DNA of 6,556 bases from Bacillota bacterium. Lineage in GTDB: Bacteria > Bacillota > Clostridia > Lachnospirales > Anaerotignaceae. A program made the translations under genes and the position numbers. Within the stretch, counting starts at the first letter, position 1. Every line of letters starts with the position of its first letter. Positions 1-5,582 of this stretch are shown here, piece after piece. The notes under the pieces are model-generated. The model was not told the DNA's origin and did no database searches. It worked only from the letters and a program-made list of their open reading frames with translations. The stretch covers positions 1-6,556 of the forward strand of contig JAEZPX010000184.1 of the NCBI GenBank assembly GCA_023413275.1. Reading direction: 5' to 3'.

Positions 1-49
1 TGGTTTCTATATTCTAAGTACCTACATCTCTTTAATATTATTTTAGATA

Positions 50-86
50 CAATAAAATAAACCCCGAAAACTTGAAGGTCTCGGGG
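50..86 (-). terminator. Intrinsic terminator of the rplM-rpsI unit
   Basis: On the minus strand a GC-rich stem (CCCCGA at 86-81 pairing with TCGGGG at 67-62, extendable by a G-U and an A-U pair) is followed by a T-rich run at 60-50. It begins about 30 nt after the rpsI stop codon, as expected for a Rho-independent terminator ending the ribosomal protein transcript. On the plus strand the stem is followed only by a short CTTTG, so it mainly acts leftward. Nothing recognisable is seen in 1-49. Confidence 0.85.
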
Positions 87-116
87 CTTTGATATTTCGT
101 ATAAATTTTAAAATAA

Positions 117-509
117 TTATCTCTTGCTGAACTGAGGCGCACGTCTTGCTGCCTTGAGACCATATTTCTTTCTTTCTTTCATTCTAGGGTCACGAGTTAA
201 GAAGCCAGCTTTTTTCAAAGCGGGTCTGTAATCGCCATCTGCCTGAAGTAATGCTCTGGAGATACCGTGTCTGATTGCACCTGCCTGACCTGTGAATCCA
301 CCACCATTTACATTAACCAAAACATCAAACTTTGCTGTTGTTTCTGTTAATTCCAAAGGCTGACGAACAATCAGCTTCAATGTTTCAAGACCGAAATATT
401 CGTTGATATCTCTTTTATTTATTGTTATTTTACCGTTGCCGGGTACCAAGTATACTCTAGCTACGGAAGATTTTCTTCTGCCTGTACCGTAATATCTAGC
501 TGCTGCCAT
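117..509 (-). CDS. rpsI: 30S ribosomal protein S9 (uS9)
   Basis: Small-subunit ribosomal protein S9, 130 residues, the usual bacterial length. It shows the N-terminal GTGRRKSSVARV block (8-19), the family signature around NGGGFTGQAGAIRHGISRAL (68-87), and a very basic C-terminal tail ending in QFSKR. From family knowledge, this tail reaches into the P site and contacts tRNA. The ATG at 509 is preceded by a strong GGAGGAGG ribosome binding site. The gene starts 18 nt after the rplM stop codon, so it is translated from the same transcript as L13, the standard rplM-rpsI pairing. A terminator follows about 30 nt downstream. Nothing is odd about the protein; the identification is secure. Confidence 0.98.
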   Translation of the reverse strand: MAAARYYGTGRRKSSVARVYLVPGNGKITINKRDINEYFGLETLKLIVRQPLELTETTAKFDVLVNVNGGGFTGQAGAIRHGISRALLQADGDYRPALKKAGFLTRDPRMKERKKYGLKAARRAPQFSKR

Positions 510-527
510 TATGCTTTCCTCCTCCTA

Positions 528-965
528 TTAAAATTTAATTTCCAATTTTTCGGGTTTCTGTGCTGCATGGGGATGCTCTGCACCTGCATATACATGCAAC
601 TTGCCAAACATCTTTCTTCCCAGAGCATTTTTAGGAAGCATACCTTTTACAGCATGTTCAATAACTCTTTCAGGGTGTGTATCCAGCATCTTATCCAGTC
701 TAGTTGTTTTCAAACCACCTGTGTAACCGGAGTGATGATGATATAACTTCTGCTCCAATTTTTTGCCTGTTACAGCAACCTTCTCAGCATTGATAACGAC
801 AACATAGTCACCCATATCAACGTTTGGTGCATACTGTGGTTTATTCTTGCCTCTTAAAATGTTTGCGATCTCTGTAGAAATACGACCTAAAGTCATATCA
901 GCAGCATCAATTACATACCACTTTTTTACTACATCAGATTCCTTCGCAATGTAAGTTGTTCTCAT
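528..965 (-). CDS. rplM: 50S ribosomal protein L13 (uL13)
   Basis: Large-subunit ribosomal protein L13, an early assembly protein that binds 23S rRNA. The 145-residue product has the family blocks in order: WYVIDAADMTLGR (16-28), GDYVVVINA (52-60), YHHHSGYTGG (75-84), AVKGMLPKNALGR (105-117), and the C-terminal VYAGAEHPHAAQKP (125-138). The frame stays open upstream to an ATG at 1043, but that would add 26 non-conserved residues and run through leader RNA hairpins. The ATG at 965 has GGGAGGT at 979-973 with 7-nt spacing and gives the normal length, so I chose it. The gene has its own consensus promoter at the end of truA and an L13-type leader, and is followed after 18 nt by rpsI. Confidence 0.97.
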   Translation of the reverse strand: MRTTYIAKESDVVKKWYVIDAADMTLGRISTEIANILRGKNKPQYAPNVDMGDYVVVINAEKVAVTGKKLEQKLYHHHSGYTGGLKTTRLDKMLDTHPERVIEHAVKGMLPKNALGRKMFGKLHVYAGAEHPHAAQKPEKLEIKF

Positions 966-972
966 GGTTTCT

Positions 973-979
973 ACCTCCC
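973..979 (-). promoter_or_regulatory. Ribosome binding site that fixes the rplM start
   Basis: GGGAGGT lies 7 nt before the ATG at 965. No comparable site precedes the in-frame ATG at 1043, which sits in a leader hairpin. Confidence 0.85.
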
Positions 980-1075
980 TATTCATATTTTGTTTGATCC
1001 GTTGACTTTGCCGTTTTGCGGGAACAAAACGGTCAATCTCCATTATGTGGCTTCACATAACTTATTGGATCCCAC
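975..1075 (-). promoter_or_regulatory. L13-type structured leader of rplM-rpsI
   Basis: The roughly 160-nt 5' leader of rplM folds into a plausible branched structure on the minus strand. GATCC at 1071-1067 can pair with GGATC at 1000-996 to close a junction. Inside are a hairpin TTATGTG/CACATAA with a 4-nt loop (1060-1043) and a hairpin CCGTTTTG/CAAAACGG with a 6-nt loop (1032-1011), extended by TTGA/TCAA across a bulge. Firmicute rplM operons are known to carry a cis-acting L13 leader for autoregulation. Position and architecture fit that family, but I identified it by eye and by context, not by a covariance-model match. Confidence 0.6.
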
Positions 1076-1094
1076 CTTGAGAAACATATATATT

Positions 1095-1112
1095 TAAAGC
1101 CAAAAGGCTCTA
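1095..1112 (-). other. Hairpin at the start of the rplM leader, possible weak truA terminator
   Basis: On the minus strand TAGAGCC (1112-1106) pairs with GGCTTTA (1101-1095), with one G-U pair and a TTTT loop, followed by AATATATATG. It lies 34 nt after the truA stop codon but also downstream of the rplM promoter, so it is part of the rplM leader. The tail is weak for an intrinsic terminator. It could trim read-through from truA or form the first hairpin of the leader. Confidence 0.35.
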
Positions 1113-1133
1113 AAATCAAAATACAGCTTTTTA

Positions 1134-1162
1134 ATTATAGTACATTCAACCTTCGCTGTCAA
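1134..1162 (-). promoter_or_regulatory. Consensus sigma-A promoter for rplM-rpsI
   Basis: The minus strand reads TTGACA (1162-1157), a 17-nt spacer, then TATAAT (1139-1134): a full consensus housekeeping promoter. The -35 box lies within the final codons of truA and the truA stop codon falls in the spacer. The expected start site is near 1127, giving a leader of about 160 nt before rplM. This strength suits a ribosomal protein unit and implies that rplM-rpsI need not depend on transcription through truA. Confidence 0.9.
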
Positions 1163-1922
1163 CAGCTTTTCCATGCAAATCATAATAAATTTCTTGCAAA
1201 GTCAAACCTTGTGGCTCCGCCGTTATCCCAGCCTTTTCTCGGTTCTCACTTTGTATGATTCCTAAAATCTCATCAGGGGAGATTTTCCCCTGCCCAACAG
1301 AAATTAAAGTTCCTGCCATTATCCGCACCATATTATACAAAAATCCGTCACCGGTCACGTATATTGAAATTACGTTACCTTCACTTTTTACAAAACAATC
1401 AAAAATGCTTCTCACCGTTGATGAAACAGTGCTTCCCGCTGCACAAAACGCAGCGAAATCATAAGTTCCAATAAAGTTGCTTGCAGCTTTATTCATTTTT
1501 TCCAAATCTAGGGGACTATATACAAATGTTGAATAGAGCCGTTCCTTAGGATTTCGCATGGGGCCATTCCAAATACGATATTCGTAGGTTTTTTTGATAC
1601 AATCATATCTTGGGTGAAAATCAGCAGGAACCTCCTCCGCCTTAACCACCACAATATCTGAAGGAAGTAACGGGCGAATAGCAAGGGGAATTTTTTCAAC
1701 AGGTATGGTTGTTTCTACATCTATTGTTGCCCTTTGCCCCAATGCATGCACACCTCTGTCCGTTCTGCTTGCCCCAATACAGGTTAAATTAGGGGAACGA
1801 AACAGACTTCTTAACGCCTTTTCCAATTCACCCTCAACAGTAATGACCTCCGGAGACAATTGCTTTTGCCATCCACTATAGTTGGTTCCATCGTAGGCAA
1901 TGGTCAATAATATACGCTTCAC
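1146..1922 (-). CDS. truA: tRNA pseudouridine(38-40) synthase TruA
   Basis: Isomerises uridines 38-40 in the anticodon stem-loop of tRNAs to pseudouridine. The 258-residue product has AYDGTNYSGWQ near the N terminus (9-19), the catalytic-loop motif GASRTDRGVHA with the presumed nucleophile Asp55, the KTYEYRI motif near 111-117 with the conserved Tyr, and the C-terminal GDGFLYNMVRIMAGTLI block (191-207). The frame is open further upstream to an ATG at 1958, but the GTG at 1922 has a perfect AGGAGG six bases before it and starts directly in the conserved KRILLTIAYDG strand, so I chose GTG. It follows ecfT after a 197-nt gap containing hairpins. Its last codons carry the rplM promoter. This position between ecfT and rplM is common in Firmicutes. 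Confidence 0.95.
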   Translation of the reverse strand: MKRILLTIAYDGTNYSGWQKQLSPEVITVEGELEKALRSLFRSPNLTCIGASRTDRGVHALGQRATIDVETTIPVEKIPLAIRPLLPSDIVVVKAEEVPADFHPRYDCIKKTYEYRIWNGPMRNPKERLYSTFVYSPLDLEKMNKAASNFIGTYDFAAFCAAGSTVSSTVRSIFDCFVKSEGNVISIYVTGDGFLYNMVRIMAGTLISVGQGKISPDEILGIIQSENREKAGITAEPQGLTLQEIYYDLHGKAVDSEG

Positions 1923-1928
1923 AAAATG

Positions 1929-1934
1929 CCTCCT
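1929..1934 (-). promoter_or_regulatory. Ribosome binding site that fixes the truA GTG start
   Basis: AGGAGG lies 6 nt before the GTG at 1922. The ATG at 1958 lies inside the hairpin just upstream and would add 12 residues not expected in TruA. Confidence 0.85.
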
Positions 1935-1942
1935 GACATATA

Positions 1943-1966
1943 GAAAAGGGAGCTGCAAACCTCCCT
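1943..1966 (-). terminator. Candidate terminator or attenuator between ecfT and truA
   Basis: On the minus strand AGGGAG (1966-1961) pairs with CTCCCT (1952-1947) around an 8-nt loop, followed by TTTTCTATATG. The GC content of the stem and the short T run resemble an intrinsic terminator. It ends only about 8-12 nt before the truA ribosome binding site, an unusual place for a plain terminator, so it could be an attenuator or a roadblock limiting truA expression. The T run is short. Confidence 0.45.
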
Positions 1967-2119
1967 CTAACCATTTTTTAAACGGTTTTAATCTCTTTTA
2001 CCAAAACCTTTCTAACCTCTATTAAACGAGTACCAGAAAATTTTAAGTGTATGAATTATTCAAACACTATTCACTCTGATTTTTTTGCATCAGGGTCTTA
2101 TTCCAAAACTCGCAAAAAC
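1959..2119 (-). other. Leader or spacer between ecfT and truA, no gene
   Basis: No credible coding frame is seen. On the minus strand it holds, in order, a CTGAT/ATCAG stem, a 21-nt pseudo-palindrome (2067-2047), a GGTTTT/AAAACC pair, an overlapping AACCGTT/AATGGTT pair (1988-1970), and the beginning of the terminator-like hairpin next to truA. GGTTTT/AAAACC and AACCGTT/AATGGTT share the bases AACC, so they could be alternative structures. I found no convincing sigma-A promoter here; truA may depend on read-through from ecfT. Confidence 0.4.
2047..2067. repeat. 21-nt pseudo-palindrome upstream of truA
   Basis: GTGTATGAAT, one central base, then ATTCAAACAC: the 10-nt arms match at nine of ten positions. 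The length and dyad symmetry are typical of a repressor or activator operator, but no flanking promoter is clear and I do not recognise the motif. It could also fold as an RNA hairpin downstream of ecfT. Confidence 0.5.
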
Positions 2120-2944
2120 CTAAATCAAAAATCCTAATGCATTTGTTGCATATCTTATGCAAAGAATCGACACAAAATAAAGTACCCCTATGGCAAATGC
2201 ACTGTAGTCTCTTTTTTGCATTTGCATACGATTCATGCGGGTTCTATTTTCATCTCCATGATAGCACCTTGCCTCCATAGCCATTGCCAACTCCTCTGCA
2301 CGACGAAAAGCAGAAATAAAAAGGGGAACAAGGATAGGAATCAAACTTTTTGCTTTTTGCATCAAGTTACCTGAATCAAAATCTGCACCTCTCGCCTGCT
2401 GAGCCTTCATAATTTTATCTGTCTCGTCCAGCAAGGTTGGAATAAAGCGCAGAGCAATTGTCATCATCATTGCAATCTCATGAGCAGGCACCCCAATTTT
2501 TTTAAATGGACGAAGCATAAATTCAATGCCATCGGTCAATTGAATGGGGGTAGTTGTCAAAGTCAGCACAGAAGATCCTACAATCAAAAGTATCAAACGA
2601 ATGCACATTTTTGCAGCCAGCACAATTCCTTCCAGGGTCAAACTTAAAAATCCCCATTGCCAAAGTACATGTTCACCCTTTGTCATAAAAAGATTAATAA
2701 ACGCCGTAAACAGAATAATAATCATGATGCCTTTAATACCCTTAAGCATAAACTTTATAGGTACCTTGGACAACTGAATCACTGCTGCTAAAACCAAAAT
2801 TACAAACAAATATCCTGCAAAACTATTAATCATAAACAATGTAACAATATACAGAAAAGTCAGGGTAAGTTTAACTCTAGCATCCAAACGATGGATGGGT
2901 GAATCCACCGGATAAAACTGTCCTATGGTAATATCCCGAATCAT
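2120..2944 (-). CDS. ecfT: ECF transporter transmembrane component EcfT
   Basis: Membrane scaffold of the energy-coupling factor transporter, linking the EcfA1-EcfA2 ATPases to a substrate-binding S component. The product is 274 residues, normal for the family. It has the N-terminal PVDSPIHRLDARVKL block (12-26), hydrophobic segments near 28-58, 66-86, 104-130, 200-216 and 246-266, and the two coupling-helix motifs: ARGADF (184-189) and EARCY (224-228). From family knowledge, the Ala-Arg-Gly-type motifs of EcfT contact the ATPases; the second has Cys where Gly is common. The frame is open upstream to 3103, but those 53 residues lie out of frame within ecfA2 and are not EcfT-like. The ATG at 2944 has AGGTG nearby and overlaps the ecfA2 stop in an ATGA, indicating translational coupling. 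Confidence 0.95.
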   Translation of the reverse strand: MIRDITIGQFYPVDSPIHRLDARVKLTLTFLYIVTLFMINSFAGYLFVILVLAAVIQLSKVPIKFMLKGIKGIMIIILFTAFINLFMTKGEHVLWQWGFLSLTLEGIVLAAKMCIRLILLIVGSSVLTLTTTPIQLTDGIEFMLRPFKKIGVPAHEIAMMMTIALRFIPTLLDETDKIMKAQQARGADFDSGNLMQKAKSLIPILVPLFISAFRRAEELAMAMEARCYHGDENRTRMNRMQMQKRDYSAFAIGVLYFVSILCIRYATNALGFLI

Positions 2945-3798
2945 ACCCTCACCTGCCTTACTAAATTCATTAATACTTTTTTTGCATCCTCCACCGTGTA
3001 AATATCCAACGGTACGTCGAATCCCTTTTCTTTTAATGACGCAAAGACATAGCTTACCTGGGGTGCAGCCAAGCCCATAGCTTCCAGCTCCTTTACATGA
3101 CAAAAAACCTCTTTGGGGGTGCCTTCCATGGCTGCTCTGCCTTCGTGCATCACGATAATACGGTCAACCAATTTCGCAACATCTTCCATGCTATGGCTTA
3201 CTAAAATAACAGTTATCCCTCGCTCTTGATGAAGATGCTTGATTGCCTGTAGTATTTCATCCCGCCCCTTTGGGTCTAAACCTGCTGTAGGCTCGTCCAA
3301 TATTAACACCTCAGGATTCATGGCTAAAACACCAGCAATGGCTACACGGCGTTTCTGCCCTCCAGATAGCTCAAAGGGAGATTTTTCGTATAACTCAGGG
3401 GCAATACCCACAGTTTCCAATGCCGAAACCACATTGGAATGAATCTCTTCCTTAGTTAGCTGCATATTGGTAGGGCCAAAGGCAACATCTTTATAAACCG
3501 TCATTTCAAAAAGCTGATACTCCGGGTATTGAAATGCCAAACCAATGCGTCTGCGCACCTCTTTTAATTTTGCTTTGTCCCTATGAATATTTTCTCCATC
3601 TAACAAAATTTCACCTTTACTTGGAGTGATAATGCCATTCAAATGTTGTATTAAGGTTGATTTGCCTGAGCCTGTATGCCCAATAAGACCAACAAACTCT
3701 CCTTTTTTAATTTCCAGGGAAACATCATCCAGCGCTTTTTTCTCAAAAGCAGTTTCAGGATTATAGATATATGTTAAGTGGTTAATTTTAATTGACAT
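2941..3798 (-). CDS. ecfA2: ECF transporter ATP-binding protein EcfA2
   Basis: One of two ABC ATPases that power the ECF transporter at the inner face of the membrane. The 285-residue protein has Walker A GHTGSGKST (40-48), the Q-loop Gln90 in FQYPEYQLFE, the ABC signature LSGGQ (144-148), Walker B VLILDEP with catalytic Glu169, the D-loop GLDP (173-176) and switch His202. The FQYPE-QLFE form of the Q-loop is typical of EcfA2, in contrast to FQNPDNQLV in EcfA1. The C-terminal 60 residues form the extra domain seen in EcfA proteins. It starts 25 nt inside the end of ecfA1, with AGGTG just ahead of the ATG, and its stop overlaps the ecfT start. All catalytic residues are present. Confidence 0.95.
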   Translation of the reverse strand: MSIKINHLTYIYNPETAFEKKALDDVSLEIKKGEFVGLIGHTGSGKSTLIQHLNGIITPSKGEILLDGENIHRDKAKLKEVRRRIGLAFQYPEYQLFEMTVYKDVAFGPTNMQLTKEEIHSNVVSALETVGIAPELYEKSPFELSGGQKRRVAIAGVLAMNPEVLILDEPTAGLDPKGRDEILQAIKHLHQERGITVILVSHSMEDVAKLVDRIIVMHEGRAAMEGTPKEVFCHVKELEAMGLAAPQVSYVFASLKEKGFDVPLDIYTVEDAKKVLMNLVRQVRV

Positions 3799-4640
3799 AG
3801 TGCACCTACCATTTCCTCGACTGTTAATATATCTGCGGGTATGTCAACGCCTTCTTTGCGTAAAAGATGGGCAACCTCTGTTACTTGCGGTACATCCAAG
3901 CCATACTGCTGTAACCGCTCAACCTGAGAAAAAATCTCCTTAGGCTTCCCCTCCATCACTACCTCGCCATCATCAATCACATAAACCCGATCCCCACGGA
4001 CTGCTTCGTCCATATAGTGGGTAATCAAAATAATGGTAATGCCTTCGTCTTTATTTAAGCGTTCAATGGTTTCCAATACCTCTTTGCGTCCCACAGGGTC
4101 CAGCATGGCTGTAGGCTCATCTAAAACAATGCAATCAGGCTTCATTGCTAACACACCTGCAATGGCAATACGCTGTTTCTGACCGCCAGAAAGCTTTGAT
4201 GGCGTATGCTTTGCATACCTTTCCATATGAACCGTAGCCAAAGCCTCATCTACACGACGGCGAATTTCTTCTGGGGCAATGCCCATATTCTCAGGGCCAA
4301 AGGCTATATCCTCTTCTACAACCGTTGCTACCAATTGGTTATCAGGGTTTTGAAAAACCATACCTGCAGATTGACGAATTTCCCAGATCAATTCACCATT
4401 TTTCGTATCCATACCTTTCACCCATAACGTGCCTGCTGTGGGTTCCAGCAATGCATTAATGTGCTTTGCGAAGGTAGATTTTCCGGAGCCATTATGCCCT
4501 AAAACAACGACAAATTCCCCTTTTTCTATCTCTAAATCAACTGCTTTCAAAGCAGTAACTTTTTCTTCCTCAGTGCCGTGGTCTGTTTCAAGAATCTTGG
4601 TATACTCATACGTCAAACCTTCGGCCTTCACCATTTTCAT
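3774..4640 (-). CDS. ecfA1: ECF transporter ATP-binding protein EcfA1
   Basis: The partner ABC ATPase of the ECF module. The 288-residue protein has Walker A GHNGSGKST (48-56), Q-loop Gln97 within FQNPDNQLV, signature LSGGQ (150-154), Walker B CIVLDEP with Glu175, the D-loop MLDP (179-182) and switch His208. FQNPDNQLV is the usual EcfA1 form, which separates it from the neighbouring EcfA2. An insertion around KILETDHGTEEEK (15-27) before the Walker A strand is common in EcfA1. The frame is open to an ATG at 4739, but that lies upstream of the likely promoter and transcription start. The ATG at 4640 has AAGGTG with 5-nt spacing and gives the normal length. Its last 25 nt overlap ecfA2, so the two ATPases are probably made in balanced amounts. 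Confidence 0.95.
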   Translation of the reverse strand: MKMVKAEGLTYEYTKILETDHGTEEEKVTALKAVDLEIEKGEFVVVLGHNGSGKSTFAKHINALLEPTAGTLWVKGMDTKNGELIWEIRQSAGMVFQNPDNQLVATVVEEDIAFGPENMGIAPEEIRRRVDEALATVHMERYAKHTPSKLSGGQKQRIAIAGVLAMKPDCIVLDEPTAMLDPVGRKEVLETIERLNKDEGITIILITHYMDEAVRGDRVYVIDDGEVVMEGKPKEIFSQVERLQQYGLDVPQVTEVAHLLRKEGVDIPADILTVEEMVGALCQLKLTT

Positions 4641-4647
4641 AACTTCA

Positions 4648-4662
4648 CCTTTTCTATAAAGG
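4648..4662 (-). promoter_or_regulatory. Small hairpin covering the ecfA1 ribosome binding site
   Basis: On the minus strand CCTTT (4662-4658) pairs with AAAGG (4652-4648) around a 5-nt loop. AAAGG belongs to the AAGGTG ribosome binding site. The stem is only 5 bp, so any masking effect would be modest. Confidence 0.3.
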
Positions 4663-4710
4663 ATTTTCACCCTCTTAAGTCTATGACAAATAATGCTCAC
4701 AGCTATCAAT

Positions 4711-4739
4711 AGGATACGTTTTTTCCATAAAAAAGTCAA
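4711..4739 (-). promoter_or_regulatory. Promoter for ecfA1-ecfA2-ecfT
   Basis: The minus strand reads TTGACT (4739-4734), a 17-nt spacer, then TATCCT (4716-4711). The -35 box matches five of six consensus positions and the -10 box four of six. It lies in the niaX-ecfA1 gap, with an expected start near 4704 and a leader of about 64 nt. No NiaR-like operator is seen here, so the energising module can probably be expressed when niaX is repressed. Confidence 0.7.
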
Positions 4740-4740
4740 G

Positions 4741-4796
4741 AAAAACAGGCTATTGCACAGATGGGATTTTCTAAATTATCTCTTTAATTCTAGCCT
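4741..4796 (-). terminator. Possible weak terminator after niaX
   Basis: On the minus strand AGGCTA (4796-4791), overlapping the niaX stop codon, can pair with TAGCCT (4752-4747), followed by GTTTTTC. The 38-nt loop contains a small AT-rich AATTA/TAATT hairpin. The long loop and short stem make this a weak candidate. The T run directly adjoins the -35 box of the ecfA1 promoter. Confidence 0.3.
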
Positions 4797-5389
4797 TGCA
4801 ACGGGGTGTTCTTCCGTAGTACGGTCAAAGGCGCACTGATAGGAATATGAATCATATGGTTGACCGGCTTCCAAATAACCAAAGCAATGGCAAAGTCAAC
4901 ACAACTATGCACAAATGTACCCACACCCACCAACAGAAGTACTGAAAACGCAAAACCGTTGTTATAAAAGCCTTCATTCAACATACCGCCAAAATAGAAC
5001 AGGATAACAACGATTACCTCGCAAACACCATGGACTAAAGCAAGCGCGGAACAAAATGCAATGTTTGATACAGGTCGCTGGAGGACGTTCGGAGATTTTT
5101 TCAAAATCAAGCAGCCCACGATGACAAAGCCTAAGTGGCTAAACGCACGCAAGACGATTACAAGGGGAAAGCCTGCAATGAAAAAGCCAACTGTGGTTCC
5201 TAAGGTTACCGCCACTGCCACCGTAGGAGAAATAAACAGGGCGATAAAAATTGCAACATGACTGGCCAAGGTAAAGGACATCGGCTCAATCATTATTTTT
5301 ATGGGCATGAACATCGGAATGATAATACCCACTGCGCAAAGCATAGCTGCAATTACTAAACTCATGATTTTCTGATTTGTTTCTTTCAT
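4790..5389 (-). CDS. niaX: ECF transporter S component, probable niacin-specific NiaX
   Basis: Probable membrane substrate-binding subunit that captures niacin and passes it inward with EcfA1-EcfA2-EcfT. The 199-residue protein is almost entirely hydrophobic, with about six membrane segments (roughly 8-30, 42-60, 60-77, 78-97, 110-134, 147-173), the size and topology of an S component. The stretch PIKIMIEPMSFTLASHVAIF (29-48) and the following FISP resemble NiaX proteins as I remember them. The strongest evidence is context: the neighbouring regulator is NiaR, a NiaR-like operator overlaps its promoter, and the ECF energising module follows. The ATG at 5389 has GAGGTG with 5-nt spacing. The family, an ECF S component, is near certain; niacin specificity is inferred from motif and context, and another vitamin remains possible. 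Confidence 0.8.
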   Translation of the reverse strand: MKETNQKIMSLVIAAMLCAVGIIIPMFMPIKIMIEPMSFTLASHVAIFIALFISPTVAVAVTLGTTVGFFIAGFPLVIVLRAFSHLGFVIVGCLILKKSPNVLQRPVSNIAFCSALALVHGVCEVIVVILFYFGGMLNEGFYNNGFAFSVLLLVGVGTFVHSCVDFAIALVIWKPVNHMIHIPISAPLTVLRKNTPLQG

Positions 5390-5439
5390 AGTTTCACCTC
5401 AAATTTTTTATATTTACTGCACATTAAGTAACTGACCAC

Positions 5440-5460
5440 ACATGTGTCTTGACACCATTG
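5440..5460. promoter_or_regulatory. NiaR-type operator at the niaX start site
   Basis: Plus-strand GTGTC (5444-5448), TT, GACAC (5451-5455) is a perfect dyad with a 2-nt centre. It contains TGTCTTGACA, the core I recall for niacin repressor (NiaR/YrxA) operators in Firmicutes. The outer flank ACA on the left has only a shifted TTGT on the right. It begins at the -10 box and covers the expected transcription start of niaX, an ideal place to block RNA polymerase when nicotinate-bound NiaR is present. Confidence 0.8.
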
Positions 5461-5485
5461 TAGAACAAAAAAATAGAAAAGTCAA
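5457..5485 (-). promoter_or_regulatory. Promoter of niaX
   Basis: The minus strand reads TTGACT (5485-5480), a 17-nt spacer, then TACAAT (5462-5457); each box matches five of six consensus positions. Start expected near 5450, within the operator, leaving a leader of about 60 nt. The -35 box overlaps the loop and 3' arm of the niaR terminator. Confidence 0.8.
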
Positions 5486-5494
5486 AGACTTTTC
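5466..5494 (-). terminator. Intrinsic terminator of niaR overlapping the niaX promoter
   Basis: On the minus strand GAAAAGTC (5494-5487), a TTT loop, and GACTTTTC (5483-5476) form a perfect 8-bp stem followed by TATTTTTTTG. The direction matches niaR transcription. The stem is AT-rich, so strength is moderate, but the seven-T run is good. The 3' arm and T run also serve as the -35 box and spacer of the niaX promoter. It lies about 118 nt after the niaR stop codon. Confidence 0.7.
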
Positions 5495-5509
5495 ATAAAT
5501 CCGGTCAAT

Positions 5510-5529
5510 AATTTCGTTTTCGAAAAATT
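5510..5529. repeat. AT-rich inverted repeat with TTTTCGAAAA core
   Basis: AATTTCG (5510-5516), TTTT, then CGAAAAATT (5521-5529) form an inverted repeat with two extra bases in the right arm, containing the exact palindrome TTTTCGAAAA. It lies between the GC-rich hairpin after niaR and the niaR terminator. Function unknown. Confidence 0.35.
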
Positions 5530-5562
5530 GTCTTGGGTCCCTTCGTAAATATCATCTGCGCA

Positions 5563-5582
5563 GTGCGGTGGAGACACCGCAC
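5563..5582. repeat. Strong GC-rich hairpin after niaR without a T run
   Basis: GTGCGGTG (5563-5570), GAGA loop, CACCGCAC (5575-5582): a perfect 8-bp stem, with GCG at 5558-5560 able to extend against CGC at 5587-5589. It lies 30 nt after the niaR stop. Neither strand has a T run directly after it, so it is not a classic intrinsic terminator. It may protect the niaR transcript 3' end or be a copy of a dispersed palindromic repeat. Confidence 0.6.

Noticed and set aside
966..1043. A 26-residue N-terminal extension of L13
   Set aside because: It overlaps leader hairpins, has no ribosome binding site and is longer than family members; ATG 965 is strongly supported.
1066..1080. T-box-like AAGGTGGGATCC string before rplM
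   Set aside because: It resembles the T-box sequence only loosely, no specifier or anti-terminator pairing is visible, and the gene is not an aminoacyl-tRNA or amino acid gene.
2945..3103. A 53-residue N-terminal extension of EcfT
   Set aside because: It lies out of frame within the ecfA2 coding end, lacks EcfT character, and the ATG at 2944 has a ribosome binding site and the standard overlap.
4641..4739. Upstream starts for EcfA1 (ATG 4739 or GTG 4670)
   Set aside because: ATG 4739 lies upstream of the expected transcription start, and GTG 4670 has its GAGG directly adjoining with no spacing.
4717..4746. GTTTTTC/GAAAAAAC inverted repeat as a terminator before ecfA1
   Set aside because: The arms are unequal, nearly all A-T, span the promoter spacer and have no T run afterwards.
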